A stretch of DNA of 64,000 nucleotides from CAZUAQ01 sp964618455 (GTDB lineage Bacteria; Planctomycetota; Phycisphaerae; UBA1845; PWPN01): the NCBI GenBank assembly GCA_964618455.1, contig CAZUAQ010000029.1:1-64000 (forward strand), written 5' to 3'. The notes below the pieces were generated by a model. That model made no database searches. It saw nothing but the letters and a program-made list of their open reading frames with translations, and was not told where the DNA came from. Position 1 is the stretch's first letter. Each line of letters starts with the position of its first letter. A program made the translations under genes and the position numbers. Shown here piece after piece: positions 27,184 through 35,166 of this stretch.

Positions 27184-27909
27184 TCACGCCTCCATGGCGG
27201 CCAGCAGCGGCGGACGACGGCGGCGACGACGCTTCTTGGGAGCGCCCGGGACGCGGTTGACCGGTTTGCGGGGTTCGGCGTTGTCGGCGATCTCGAGGGC
27301 CTTTCGTGCCGTGTCTGCGAACAGGTCGGCGTTCACTTCCTCCCAGAGTCCTTCCGCACGATTGAAGACACCGCCGGAGATCATGATGTTCATGGTCGGG
27401 TTGGCGTCGACATCACGAATCAGATCGATCAACTGGCGGACGCCCGGTACGCCGATGGGCTGCGTCCCGAAGACCAGCAGGACATCCGGCATGAGCTGGC
27501 CGACGAGGCCGAGAATCTCATCGTTCGGGATGCCGCCGCCGGCAAAGTAGACGTCCCAGCCGGCCGCCTCGAAGAGGTCCGAGCACATCTGGGCGCCGAG
27601 TTCCTCGGGTTCGCCATCGGCACAGGTGATGACGATCCGCTTGCCGTTGGAGGCGGTCCGGGGCAGGTGCTGCTGCACCTGATCCGCGATGGCCCGGTTG
27701 ATCCGCGTCGCCATGTGCTCAGTGGCCACGTTGATCTGGTCTTCGCGATACAGGGCGGCCACCCGTTCCATGGCCGGCCAGATCAGGTCGTCGTAGATCG
27801 CCTCAATGGAGGCATTTTTCGATAATGCCGTCTCCACCAGTTCGCGGCAGTCCTTGCGACGGCCGTCCAGCAGCGGGACCAGGAACTTTTCGAGCAATCG
27901 ATCGGACAT
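27184..27909 (-). CDS. B12-binding-fold protein with altered cobalamin motifs and an Arg-rich tail
   Basis: This 241-residue cytoplasmic protein has GGGAG before its ATG. Residues about 5-85 form a B12-binding-2 helical cap (DLIWPAMERVAALY...VATEHMATRI). Residues about 90-210 form a Rossmann-like B12-binding domain (RIVITCADGEPEELG, GWDVYFAGGGIPNDEI, MISGGVF). The arrangement resembles the light-sensing half of CarH/LitR and corrinoid proteins such as MtbC. Two key residues differ: the axial His of E/DxHxxG is Glu (GEPEELG, residues 99-105), and the Trp of CarH-type W-x9-EH is Tyr (YREDQINVATEH). There is no MerR DNA-binding domain. The C-terminus ends in KKRRRRRRPP. It may bind cobalamin differently or not at all. 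Confidence 0.8.
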   Translation of the reverse strand: MSDRLLEKFLVPLLDGRRKDCRELVETALSKNASIEAIYDDLIWPAMERVAALYREDQINVATEHMATRINRAIADQVQQHLPRTASNGKRIVITCADGEPEELGAQMCSDLFEAAGWDVYFAGGGIPNDEILGLVGQLMPDVLLVFGTQPIGVPGVRQLIDLIRDVDANPTMNIMISGGVFNRAEGLWEEVNADLFADTARKALEIADNAEPRKPVNRVPGAPKKRRRRRRPPLLAAMEA

Positions 27910-28355
27910 GACGTTCTCCCAGACAAGGGAGGGCAGCGAACATAGGGAGATTCGACGAAGCCGCCGATTCCCACTGACCCGACCAAGCCTCCTGCTCGGA
28001 GAGATGCAGCGAACCGCCCAGGATTACTGAATGACGAGGCAGGCAACTCCAAACCAGCCGAACGTTGAGTGGTTTCCTTACTCCTGCCAGAGCGTTGACA
28101 GGCTCCCAGATGAATGACTAACGTTGAGATATGTTAATCTGGGCAATTTGGTAACTCTGGCGAACCTAGCTATCGGCGGGGACATTAAAAATCCTTGAGG
28201 GGATCTGCAAAAAATGCGGGGGAGGCGGCAGAATCTGCGCGGTCGCCGGAGTTGGTGACGTAAAGCATTATGAACAAGGATCTTGTACGGTTTGCCCGGC
28301 GCGCCGAATCGATAGATGGCTCGCGCATTCTTCGAAGAAGGGCAGCTCAACATGG
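27910..28355. other. AT-rich intergenic region with an inverted repeat
   Basis: About 450 bp, clearly richer in A+T than its surroundings. CCCAGAT (28105-28111) and ATCTGGG (28137-28143) form an inverted repeat with an inner TAAC/GTTA pair. TTGACA is at 28095-28100, but the matching -10 (TAACGT, 18 bp away) is weak. No protein gene is supported. Confidence 0.4.
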
Positions 28356-28392
28356 AAAACGGCCCGCGCTGCCGTGTGGGCAACGCGGGCCG
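28356..28392 (-). terminator. Strong terminator after the MocA-family gene
   Basis: A 9-bp perfect stem (28360-28368 with 28384-28392) continues, after one mismatch, into TGCC/GGCA. On the minus strand it is followed by TTTTCC. It lies about 90 bp beyond the stop at 28484. Confidence 0.75.
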
Positions 28393-28432
28393 ATATAGGA
28401 CGTTCAGCGTGACCGTGGGTGTGGTTCACCAT

Positions 28433-28487
28433 CCACTACCCACTACCCACTACCCACTACTCACTACTCACTATCCACTACCACTAC
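28433..28487. repeat. Tandem heptanucleotide repeat (CCACTAC)n
   Basis: Eight units of a 7-bp repeat: four perfect CCACTAC, then TCACTAC, TCACTAT, CCACTAC and a final truncated CACTAC. The last units run into the stop codon of the MocA-family gene on the minus strand. A similar short TCACTAC/TCAC sequence occurs near 49700, also behind a gene. Confidence 0.9.
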
Positions 28488-29872
28488 AGCGTCCAGCCTT
28501 CGCGGTAGTCGCGCTTGAGGAAGTGGTTGGCCTTGTCTTCGTTGGTGAACTTCATGTTCGGGCCGTCCCACTTGAGACGCTTGCGGAAACGCATGGCGGT
28601 GCAGCCGAGCAGTACAGTCTCGGTCAGGAACCCGGCGTAGCCGAAATTGGACATGCAGTTCTCGGGCTTGTTGTCCCGGATGGCCTGCATCCACTCCTCG
28701 CGGTGTCGGCCGTGCGCGCGGGGCAGCGTGGGCGACGGAGGCGTGTAGCCTTCGAAGTCGTCCTTCGGCAGCAACTGGAACGAAGCGCCGTAATCGTTGG
28801 GCGAGTAGAGCGTGCCCTTGTCGCCGACCAGAAGCGAACCACTGTCGGAGACGGGCTGGCCGTGGGCGAGTTCCCGGATCTTTTTGACGACCCACTCGGG
28901 CTTGTCTTGAGGCCGGCCATCGTACCATGTCCACTTGAGCGGCGGCATGTCTTCGCGCTCGGGGAACAGGTACTCGATGACGCTCCACATGGGGAAGGTC
29001 TGATCGTTGTACTCGGAGAGGATGGCTTCGACGCTGATCGGATAGCCCAACTTGCAGGCCATGAATGCCATGTTGGCGGTGTGGCAGGCCATGTCGCCGA
29101 GGGCGCCCGTGCCGTAATCCCACCAGCCACGCCACTTGAAGGGCTGATAAATATCGTCGAACGGACGGTAGGGGGCGGTGCCGAGCCAGAGATCCCAGTG
29201 CAGTGACGAGGGCGCCTGATCCATCGCGCCGTTTCCGGAGATCGCGGCCTTGACGCCCTTATGGGTGAGGATCGCGTCGATGCCCTGCGGCCAGACCGGG
29301 CGGTTCGTCCAGACGTGCACCTCGCGGACCGGACCGATCGCGCCGGACCAGATCACCTCGCAGGCGGTGCGGAGACCATCTTCGGCCGTGCCCTGGTTGC
29401 CCATCTGCGTGACGATCTTGTTTTCCTTGGCGTACTCGGTGAGCTTGCGCGCTTCGTAGACGTCGTGCGTCAGCGGCTTCTGCGTGTAGACGGCCTTGCC
29501 GTGCTTCATCGCCATCATGGTCGCGACGGCGTGGGTGTGGTCCGGCGTGCTGACGGTGACGGCGTCGAAGTCCTTGTGCATCTTGTCGAACATCTCGCGG
29601 AAGTCGACGAACTTCTTGGCATTGGGATAATTCTTGGCCTTGTCGTTGAGGCGGTCCTCATTGACATCGCAGAGGGCGACGATGTTTCCGCCGGCCCCGG
29701 CGGTACCGTCGACATCACCGCTGCCCATGCCGCCGACGCCGATGGAGGCGACGTTGATTTTTTCATTCGGGGAGTTGCTCTGGGAGAACGCCGGGCGCGT
29801 GGCGACCCAGAAGCCGACACCGGCCGCAGTCGTGTTCTTCAGGAAATCTCGTCGTTTGGTTTTTTCGGGCAT
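28484..29872 (-). CDS. Tat-exported Gfo/Idh/MocA family oxidoreductase
   Basis: This 462-residue protein has AGGAGAAG about 7 nt before the ATG. It carries a twin-arginine-like export signal (KRRDFLKNTTAAGVGF). The NAD(P)-binding Rossmann motif is NVASIGVGGMGSG, followed by ALCDVNEDR. The Gfo/Idh/MocA signature EKP appears as TQKPLTHDVYEA, with Gln replacing the usual Glu. Conserved GNQGTAEDG and WWDYGTGALGDMACH belong to the large planctomycete subfamily. Members oxidise or otherwise act on sugars and cyclitols with bound cofactor; the substrate is unknown. It is divergent from a second MocA gene at 30205, with 332 bp between. Confidence 0.88.
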   Translation of the reverse strand: MPEKTKRRDFLKNTTAAGVGFWVATRPAFSQSNSPNEKINVASIGVGGMGSGDVDGTAGAGGNIVALCDVNEDRLNDKAKNYPNAKKFVDFREMFDKMHKDFDAVTVSTPDHTHAVATMMAMKHGKAVYTQKPLTHDVYEARKLTEYAKENKIVTQMGNQGTAEDGLRTACEVIWSGAIGPVREVHVWTNRPVWPQGIDAILTHKGVKAAISGNGAMDQAPSSLHWDLWLGTAPYRPFDDIYQPFKWRGWWDYGTGALGDMACHTANMAFMACKLGYPISVEAILSEYNDQTFPMWSVIEYLFPEREDMPPLKWTWYDGRPQDKPEWVVKKIRELAHGQPVSDSGSLLVGDKGTLYSPNDYGASFQLLPKDDFEGYTPPSPTLPRAHGRHREEWMQAIRDNKPENCMSNFGYAGFLTETVLLGCTAMRFRKRLKWDGPNMKFTNEDKANHFLKRDYREGWTL

Positions 29873-30204
29873 GAACTCTTCTCCTATGACGTTCGGAAAC
29901 CTCTTTCGGGCGGTCGCAACTGAAACGGCTTCTCATCGCGGCGGGATCGGTCGGATGCGGCACCGGTCAGGGACGTTTCTCCGCATAATGCAAGGGCCCC
30001 TCTTCTCCGGGGGGCGCAGGAACAACAGAATACCTCTCAATCTGCAAGCAGGCAAGGCAGGAGGGCGGCGCGGCGGGAGGAATGCTCTGCTCCGCCGCCG
30101 AGAAAAACATTGATCTTGCGGCGAAAAGACCGTTCCACGAGTTAATACAGTATGATCGCGGTTCGGTCGCAGATCATTAGCGTTTGAGGCATGGAGTGAT
30201 GAAG
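29873..30204. other. Divergent intergenic region between two MocA-family genes
   Basis: No gene is seen in these 332 bp. A GC-rich inverted repeat (CGGCGG 30071-30076 with CCGCCG 30092-30097) lacks a T-tract. A TATGAT hexamer at about 30151 could be the -10 box of the right-hand gene, but no matching -35 was found. Confidence 0.4.
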
Positions 30205-31302
30205 ATGGATCGACGGACATTTCTGGCGGGATCGGCGTTGACGGCGGCTTCGCTCGTGGGGACGCGGTCGGCGCGGGCCGCCTCGGCGGACGTCACGTTG
30301 CGCGTGGTGCAGATCGGGATGCAGGGGCACTGGGGCGACATCATGATCGGTATGCCCGACGTGCCGAACTGCCGGCTCGTGGCGGTGGCCCGGTCATACC
30401 CCGACGAGCCGATCGAGAGGCTCGAGAAGCAACCGGCGTGGCGTGACGAGACGCAGGTGTACGAGGACTATCGGAAGATGCTGGACGAGGAGCGTCCGGA
30501 CATCGTGGCGGTCTTCATGCCGTACGCGTGGAACGGGCCGGCGATTCTCGAAGCCGTGCGGCGCGGTTGTCACGTGCTGAGCGAGAAGCCGCTGGCCACG
30601 GATCTGCCGACACTCGACGCCATCCGGCGGGAGCGCGATGCACGGAACGTGCGCGTCTCCGCCATGCTCGGCATGCGGTTGATGCCCGCGATGCAGGCGG
30701 CCCGGCGCGCGGTGCGTGAGGGCAAGATCGGTGAGCCGCTGCTGATCTCGGCGCAGAAGTCGTACCGGTGGGGCAACAATCGGCCGTGGTACTTCAAGCG
30801 GCGGGCGACCTACGGCGGTTCGATCCCCTGGGTCGCGATCCATGCCATCGACTTTATCCGGTTCGTGACGGGGCTGGACTATCGCGAAGTGACCGCCCGG
30901 CACGCGATGCACATTCACGAGGACTATCCGGAGTGCGAGGTGTTCGGAGCGCTGCTGTTCGGCATGTCCAACGGCGCATTCGCGACGCTGACGTTCGACT
31001 ATCTCCGCCCGAAGGCGGCGGCCAGCCATGGGGACGACCGGTTGCGCGTGGCGGGGTCGGAAGGCATCGTCGAAATACGACAGAGCCGTGAGCTCGTATG
31101 CGAACTCGTGACCGCCGATCAGGAAGCGCACACGCTGCCGATGGAATCCGGCAAGCACAATATCTTCGCGGACTTTGTGGCGGCGCTGCGCGGCGAGGGC
31201 ACGCACTATCTCACACCCGAGGATCCCTTCATTGCCACGGAAGTGGCCATCCGGGCGCGCATGGCGGCCGACGCGTCGCGCACGATGACGCTGCCGCGTT
31301 GA
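30205..31302 (+). CDS. Tat-exported Gfo/Idh/MocA family oxidoreductase
   Basis: This 365-residue protein starts at ATG 30205, 8 nt after GGAG; ATG 30199 is a possible alternative. The Tat signal is MDRRTFLAGSALTAASLVGTRSARA. The Rossmann part has LRVVQIGMQGHWGD and VFMPYAW; the EKP motif is present (HVLSEKPLATDLPT). Catalytic-domain landmarks are GSIPWVAIHAIDF (conserved His) and EVTARHAMH. It is probably a periplasmic sugar or inositol dehydrogenase-like enzyme with tightly bound NAD(P). The GH172-like gene follows after 60 bp in the same direction, which suggests joint action in glycan breakdown. Confidence 0.87.
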   Translation: MDRRTFLAGSALTAASLVGTRSARAASADVTLRVVQIGMQGHWGDIMIGMPDVPNCRLVAVARSYPDEPIERLEKQPAWRDETQVYEDYRKMLDEERPDIVAVFMPYAWNGPAILEAVRRGCHVLSEKPLATDLPTLDAIRRERDARNVRVSAMLGMRLMPAMQAARRAVREGKIGEPLLISAQKSYRWGNNRPWYFKRRATYGGSIPWVAIHAIDFIRFVTGLDYREVTARHAMHIHEDYPECEVFGALLFGMSNGAFATLTFDYLRPKAAASHGDDRLRVAGSEGIVEIRQSRELVCELVTADQEAHTLPMESGKHNIFADFVAALRGEGTHYLTPEDPFIATEVAIRARMAADASRTMTLPR

Positions 31303-31362
31303 TGAAGTAGGATGGCGAGTGTGGACGCGGATTCGCTCGAAACCAGACTTTCCGGAGCATGA

Positions 31363-32547
31363 ATGATGAACGTGATGAAGTTATGGCCGGTCGCCGGGCT
31401 GGCGTTGTTGATGTCACCGCCATGGGCACTCGCACAGAAGAACGAGACGCTGCATATCGGCGGGCTGCCGCTGTACAGCGACACGATCAAGAGCCGGGCC
31501 ATCACCATGGAGAACCCGAAAGGGGAGAAGGGTGCCGGTGGTCAGGCGAAGGGCGGCCGGAAAGGGGCGCCGTGTCTGTGGAACCTGGAGAAGGATCAGG
31601 TCTTCACGTTCGCGGAGATCGACGGGCCGGGCGTGATCCGGCACATCTGGATCACGACGCCGAACAGCGGCGCACTGAAGATGCGCAACATGATTCTGCG
31701 GATGTACTGGGACGGGCAGGCGCAGCCTTCGGTGGAGGCGCCGCTGACGGACTTCTTCGGCATCTGCCACGGGCGCATGGTCGACTACGAGTCGGAGTTC
31801 TTTTCGATGCCCGGGGGAAAGGCGTTCAACAGCTTCATCCCGATGCCGTTTCGCAAGCACGCGCGACTGGAGATCAGCAACGAGACCGGCGAAGACGCGA
31901 GCATGTGGTTCTTCCAGGTGGATTACACGACGGGTGACGACATTCCCGAGGATACGCCGTATTTCCATGCCCAGTTCCGCCGGGTGCTGAACACGACGAT
32001 GTACGAGGACTACGTGATCCTCGACGGCGTGAAGGGCAAGGGGCGGTTCATGGGGTGCAACTTCGGCCTGATTGATCGATTCGCCGACATCGGCGGTATC
32101 TGGTGGGGCGAGGGCGAGGTGAAGATGTACATCGACGGGGACGAGAAGTACCCGACGATCTGCGGCACCGGCAGCGAGGATTACATCGGTTACGGCTGGG
32201 GTCTCGGGAAATTCACGCAGCAGTACTTCGGCGCGCCGATCGTCGTCGGCAAGTGGGTGTCGTGCTACCGCTATCACGTGGTGGATCCGGTCTACTTCAC
32301 GAAGGACTTCAAGGTCACCATCCAGCAGATCGGCAACGACGGGCAGTACGAGCCGCAGGACCCCGAGGGCAAGTTCGCCGAGCACATCAGGAAGGGCTGG
32401 TACAAAAAGGATCGATCGGGTGGGAATTTCGAGCGTGTGGATGACGTCTGCTCGACGGCCTACTGGTACCAGACGCTGCCGACGGCGCCGTTTCCGCCGT
32501 TCCCGGACAAGGCACTCCGCAGCCACGGCCTGGGCAAGAAGGAGTAG
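31363..32547 (+). CDS. Secreted DUF2961 / GH172-like protein
   Basis: This 394-residue protein has GGAG 6 nt before the ATG and a Sec signal peptide (WPVAGLALLMSPPWALAQ). DUF2961 landmarks are GPGVIRHIWITTPN, RNMILRMYWDGQAQPSVEAPLTDFFG, MPFRKHARLEISNE, GEGEVKMYIDGDEKYPTICGTGSEDYIG and the final W-RYHVVDPV-F region. Known members of this family (GH172) hydrolyse fructofuranose dianhydride or D-arabinofuranosides and form jelly-roll multimers; acidic residues such as the Glu in GTGSEDY are candidates for catalysis. Its place behind a MocA oxidoreductase suggests periplasmic degradation of a furanosidic glycan. Confidence 0.85.
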   Translation: MMNVMKLWPVAGLALLMSPPWALAQKNETLHIGGLPLYSDTIKSRAITMENPKGEKGAGGQAKGGRKGAPCLWNLEKDQVFTFAEIDGPGVIRHIWITTPNSGALKMRNMILRMYWDGQAQPSVEAPLTDFFGICHGRMVDYESEFFSMPGGKAFNSFIPMPFRKHARLEISNETGEDASMWFFQVDYTTGDDIPEDTPYFHAQFRRVLNTTMYEDYVILDGVKGKGRFMGCNFGLIDRFADIGGIWWGEGEVKMYIDGDEKYPTICGTGSEDYIGYGWGLGKFTQQYFGAPIVVGKWVSCYRYHVVDPVYFTKDFKVTIQQIGNDGQYEPQDPEGKFAEHIRKGWYKKDRSGGNFERVDDVCSTAYWYQTLPTAPFPPFPDKALRSHGLGKKE

Positions 32548-32658
32548 TTCGAGAACCTGCGGGCAAGGCATGAGCGGTCGGTCAGCGGCCCTGCCGGCGG
32601 GGGTCGGTGTCGCTGCAAGAAATCCTGGATAATCCGGTGGAAACGGGGTCGGGTCACC

Positions 32659-32688
32659 TTGACGCCCTGTGTCCCGATTCGCTAGACT
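32659..32688 (+). promoter_or_regulatory. Sigma70-like promoter of the ATP synthase operon
   Basis: TTGACG, an 18-bp spacer and TAGACT lie about 175 bp before the first ATP synthase gene. The rest of the 32548-32861 gap shows no other feature. Confidence 0.55.
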
Positions 32689-32861
32689 CTTCGGCCCAAC
32701 GCAGCAGTGAAGCCGGGCTGCACAGGCGGTCAGCTCCGGGAGGTGTTCTCACCCGCGGTCGCGAGGCACCTTCTTTTTTTTGGTCGGGGCTTGTGCAAAT
32801 TGGCACGAACTCAACCTGCGGCGCGAAGGGCATGAACGTGCTCGGAAAGGTCGGGATCGCG

Positions 32862-33182
32862 ATGTCCGATCCGAATGGCCCGCCGTCGAACACCCCGAAC
32901 CCGTGGCGTTACGCGGGCAAGGGTTTCGAGCTCCTCGGAAGCATTCTGGTCTTCATGCTGCTGGGCTACTGGTTGGATCGAAAATTTGAGAAAATCGCCC
33001 CGTGGGGCATGGTGACCGGCGCGGTCCTGGGCATCATCGGCGGGCTGTACAATCTGGTTCGCCAGTCGATTCACGAGGTGTTCGGCCTGCCCGCGAAGGG
33101 TGTGAAATCGGCGAAACGGTCGGATGTCGAGGCGCAGCGTGAGAAGGAGGATGCTCCTGACGAGCATCGCCCCGGAACCTGA
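32862..33182 (+). CDS. AtpZ/AtpI-like membrane protein
   Basis: This 106-residue protein starts at ATG 32862 with AAAGG 10 nt upstream; ATG 32832 is an alternative. It has two hydrophobic helices (FELLGSILVFMLLGYWLDRKF and WGMVTGAVLGIIGGLYNLVR) separated by a short loop with a conserved GYWLD, the pattern of the AtpZ/AtpI family (PF09527). It occupies the normal first position of an ATP synthase operon. Such proteins help assemble the c-ring or conduct Mg2+/Ca2+. The C-terminal 35 residues are charged and probably cytoplasmic. Confidence 0.8.
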   Translation: MSDPNGPPSNTPNPWRYAGKGFELLGSILVFMLLGYWLDRKFEKIAPWGMVTGAVLGIIGGLYNLVRQSIHEVFGLPAKGVKSAKRSDVEAQREKEDAPDEHRPGT

Positions 33183-33636
33183 GAGTGGCGATGGTCCTGT
33201 TCGGGATCGCGACACGACTGAGACTTCCGGCCCTGGACCTTCGCCTCGGCCGGGCGGGCTGCTGATGTGGCCCGGGTTTCTCGCCGGTGTGCTGATCCTC
33301 GGCGGCTACGTGCCGACGGTCCGGCTGGCGGGTGAAGACGGCTTGGAGGCGATGCTCTGGGCCGTCGCAGGTGCGACCTTCGTGGTCTACGCGACGCTGA
33401 TCCCCGCGGTGTTCCGCATGGCGCGGGCGGATGCCTCGGCGCGGTTGATGCTCGGGTTTCGGGCGATGGGCGTGCGATTTATTGCCACGCTGCTTCCGGC
33501 GGGATGGGTCGCCGCCCGGAAGATGGTCGAGACAACTACTTTTCTGGTTTGGGTGGCCATCGCGTATGCGGTGCTGACCATAGTCGAAGCGGTGATCCTG
33601 GTGTACTGGAACAACCGGCTCGGGAAACAGGCATGA
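33151..33636 (+). CDS. AtpI-like four-helix membrane protein in the ATP synthase operon
   Basis: This protein has about 161 residues. It overlaps the end of the preceding gene and meets atpB at an ATGA overlap. After a hydrophilic 35-residue start it has four hydrophobic segments (WPGFLAGVLILGGYVP, MLWAVAGATFVVYATLI, FRAMGVRFIATLLPAGW, FLVWVAIAYAVLTIVEAVILVYW). Topology and position match the ATP synthase I/UncI type accessory proteins, though sequence similarity is not obvious. The start is uncertain: ATG 33151 lies directly behind AAGGAGG, while GTG 33139 and ATG 33124 are also in frame. Confidence 0.6.
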   Translation: MLLTSIAPEPESGDGPVRDRDTTETSGPGPSPRPGGLLMWPGFLAGVLILGGYVPTVRLAGEDGLEAMLWAVAGATFVVYATLIPAVFRMARADASARLMLGFRAMGVRFIATLLPAGWVAARKMVETTTFLVWVAIAYAVLTIVEAVILVYWNNRLGKQA

Positions 33637-34541
33637 TGGAAACCCTACTCGCAGCGAGCAACCCCCTGACGCACGTGGTGGATCACACGTGGCTGAATGT
33701 CGGGGGATTCACGATCATCTCCAACCACGTGATCATGATGATGGTGGCGGCGTTCGTCGTGCTGATGGTGATCCCGCGTGCGGTCAAACCGAAAACGGCA
33801 TCCGGTGATATCGAGGGCATGACGCCGAAGGGTTTTCGCAATGCCATCGAGGCGATCTGCCAGTATCTCCGGGAGTTCGTCGCCCGCCCGAACATGGGAC
33901 CTCACACCGACCGATTCATTCCCTACATCTGGTCGGTGTTCTTTTTTATCCTGACGATCAACCTGCTGGGCCTGCTGCCGCTGGAGCCGATCACGAAGCC
34001 GGTTATGAAGCTGTTCGGCGCGGATTATGGCATTTACGGCACCTCGACAGGCAATATCTGGGTTACCGCGTCATTGGCAGTGTGCACGCTGATTATGATC
34101 GTCGTGAATGGGCTGCGCCTTCACGGCATGGCCTACGTCAAGCACTTTTTCATGGGGCCGTTTCCGATCAGCGTATTGATCGCGTTTCTTGAAGGAATTG
34201 GCCTGCTCGCCAAGACGTTTGCGCTGGCCATTCGTCTGTTTGCGAACATGATGGCGGGGCATATTCTGCTCGCCGTACTGGTCGGCTTCATCTCGATGGC
34301 GGGTGCCGCAGGGATGGTTGTCGGATTCGGTGTCGCAATCCCCGTCGTCGCCGGAAGCGTCGCCATCAACATGCTGGAACTCTTCGTGGCGTTCCTTCAG
34401 GCGTTTATTTTCACGTTCTTAAGTAGTGTGTTCATAGGCCAGGCGGTCAATCTCCATCACGATGATGAACATGAGCACGACGAGCACCATGCCGCGATGG
34501 AGGACGTGACGGTTAGCGAAGAGGTTGCCAAGGCGCATTGA
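33633..34541 (+). CDS. atpB: F-type ATP synthase subunit a
   Basis: This 302-residue membrane protein starts inside the stop of the previous gene (ATGA). It forms the proton half-channels next to the c-ring. The essential Arg lies in the conserved helix FALAIRLFANMMAGH; other marks are IPYIWSVFFFILTINLLGLLP and the last helix NMLELFVAFLQAFIFTFLSSVFIG. About five to six hydrophobic segments are visible. The C-terminus is unusual: a tail rich in His, Asp and Glu (LHHDDEHEHDEHH) follows the last helix, with metal-binding or pH-buffering potential. Confidence 0.95.
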   Translation: MMETLLAASNPLTHVVDHTWLNVGGFTIISNHVIMMMVAAFVVLMVIPRAVKPKTASGDIEGMTPKGFRNAIEAICQYLREFVARPNMGPHTDRFIPYIWSVFFFILTINLLGLLPLEPITKPVMKLFGADYGIYGTSTGNIWVTASLAVCTLIMIVVNGLRLHGMAYVKHFFMGPFPISVLIAFLEGIGLLAKTFALAIRLFANMMAGHILLAVLVGFISMAGAAGMVVGFGVAIPVVAGSVAINMLELFVAFLQAFIFTFLSSVFIGQAVNLHHDDEHEHDEHHAAMEDVTVSEEVAKAH

Positions 34542-34683
34542 AACGATTGTATGTGTGACAAACATTCAACTTGCCATGCTCGTGAAGTGGGATAGCGGGT
34601 CGTGAGGCCGAGAGGCGATGGCAGTTTGGTTGATAAACAGAGGTCGATCTCACCGGTCTCGACAGACGAAAAGGGTTGGAACG

Positions 34684-35040
34684 ATGAAGAACAAGAAGAC
34701 TGTGGTATTGCTGATCCTGGGCGGACTGCTACTTTTGGCGGGTCCGGTCTTTGGTGCCGAGGGTGATGAAGATGGTGCGGCCTCGCATAGTGATGGCTAT
34801 TCGTCGATCTGGCTGGACAGTGTCGGTGCGACGAAGCTCGGTGCGACCATTGGTGCGGGCCTCGTGCTCATGGGTGGTGGTGCCGGCATTGCGAGGATCG
34901 GTAGCGCGGCGGCCGAGTCGATGGCTCGCCAGCCTGAAGCTTCGGGTACGATCTTCAACGTCGCCCTGATTCTGGGCGCGATGGTCGAGGGTGCGATGCT
35001 GTTCGCCGTGGTGGTGTGCCTGATGGGCGTGTTACGCTGA
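34684..35040 (+). CDS. atpE: F-type ATP synthase subunit c with signal-peptide-like extension
   Basis: This 118-residue protein has two c-subunit hairpin helices in its last 75 residues. Helix 1 is the Gly-rich LGATIGAGLVLMGGGAGIARIG, the polar loop is ESMARQPEA, and helix 2 (LILGAMVEGAMLFAVVVCLMGV) has the ion-binding Glu. The Gln and Glu-Ser of sodium-type c subunits are absent, which suggests proton use. Before this come about 45 extra residues: a perfect signal-peptide-like start (MKNKKTVVLLILGGLLLLAGPVFGAEG) and an acidic linker. Canonical c subunits are about 75-85 residues, so the extension is probably cleaved. Confidence 0.93.
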   Translation: MKNKKTVVLLILGGLLLLAGPVFGAEGDEDGAASHSDGYSSIWLDSVGATKLGATIGAGLVLMGGGAGIARIGSAAAESMARQPEASGTIFNVALILGAMVEGAMLFAVVVCLMGVLR

Positions 35041-35166
35041 CGAGAAGGACTCTCTACCCGGCGCGGAGCATCATCGCCCGCGCCGGGAATCTCTGTATCG
35101 TTTGGAAGGATTGATCGACGCCTCAAACGGCAGACGACTTTGCTCAACGCCTACGTGAGTGATGCC

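Noticed and set aside
28433..28487. CRISPR array
   Set aside because: The units are 7 bp with no spacers and no cas gene nearby; this is a simple tandem repeat.
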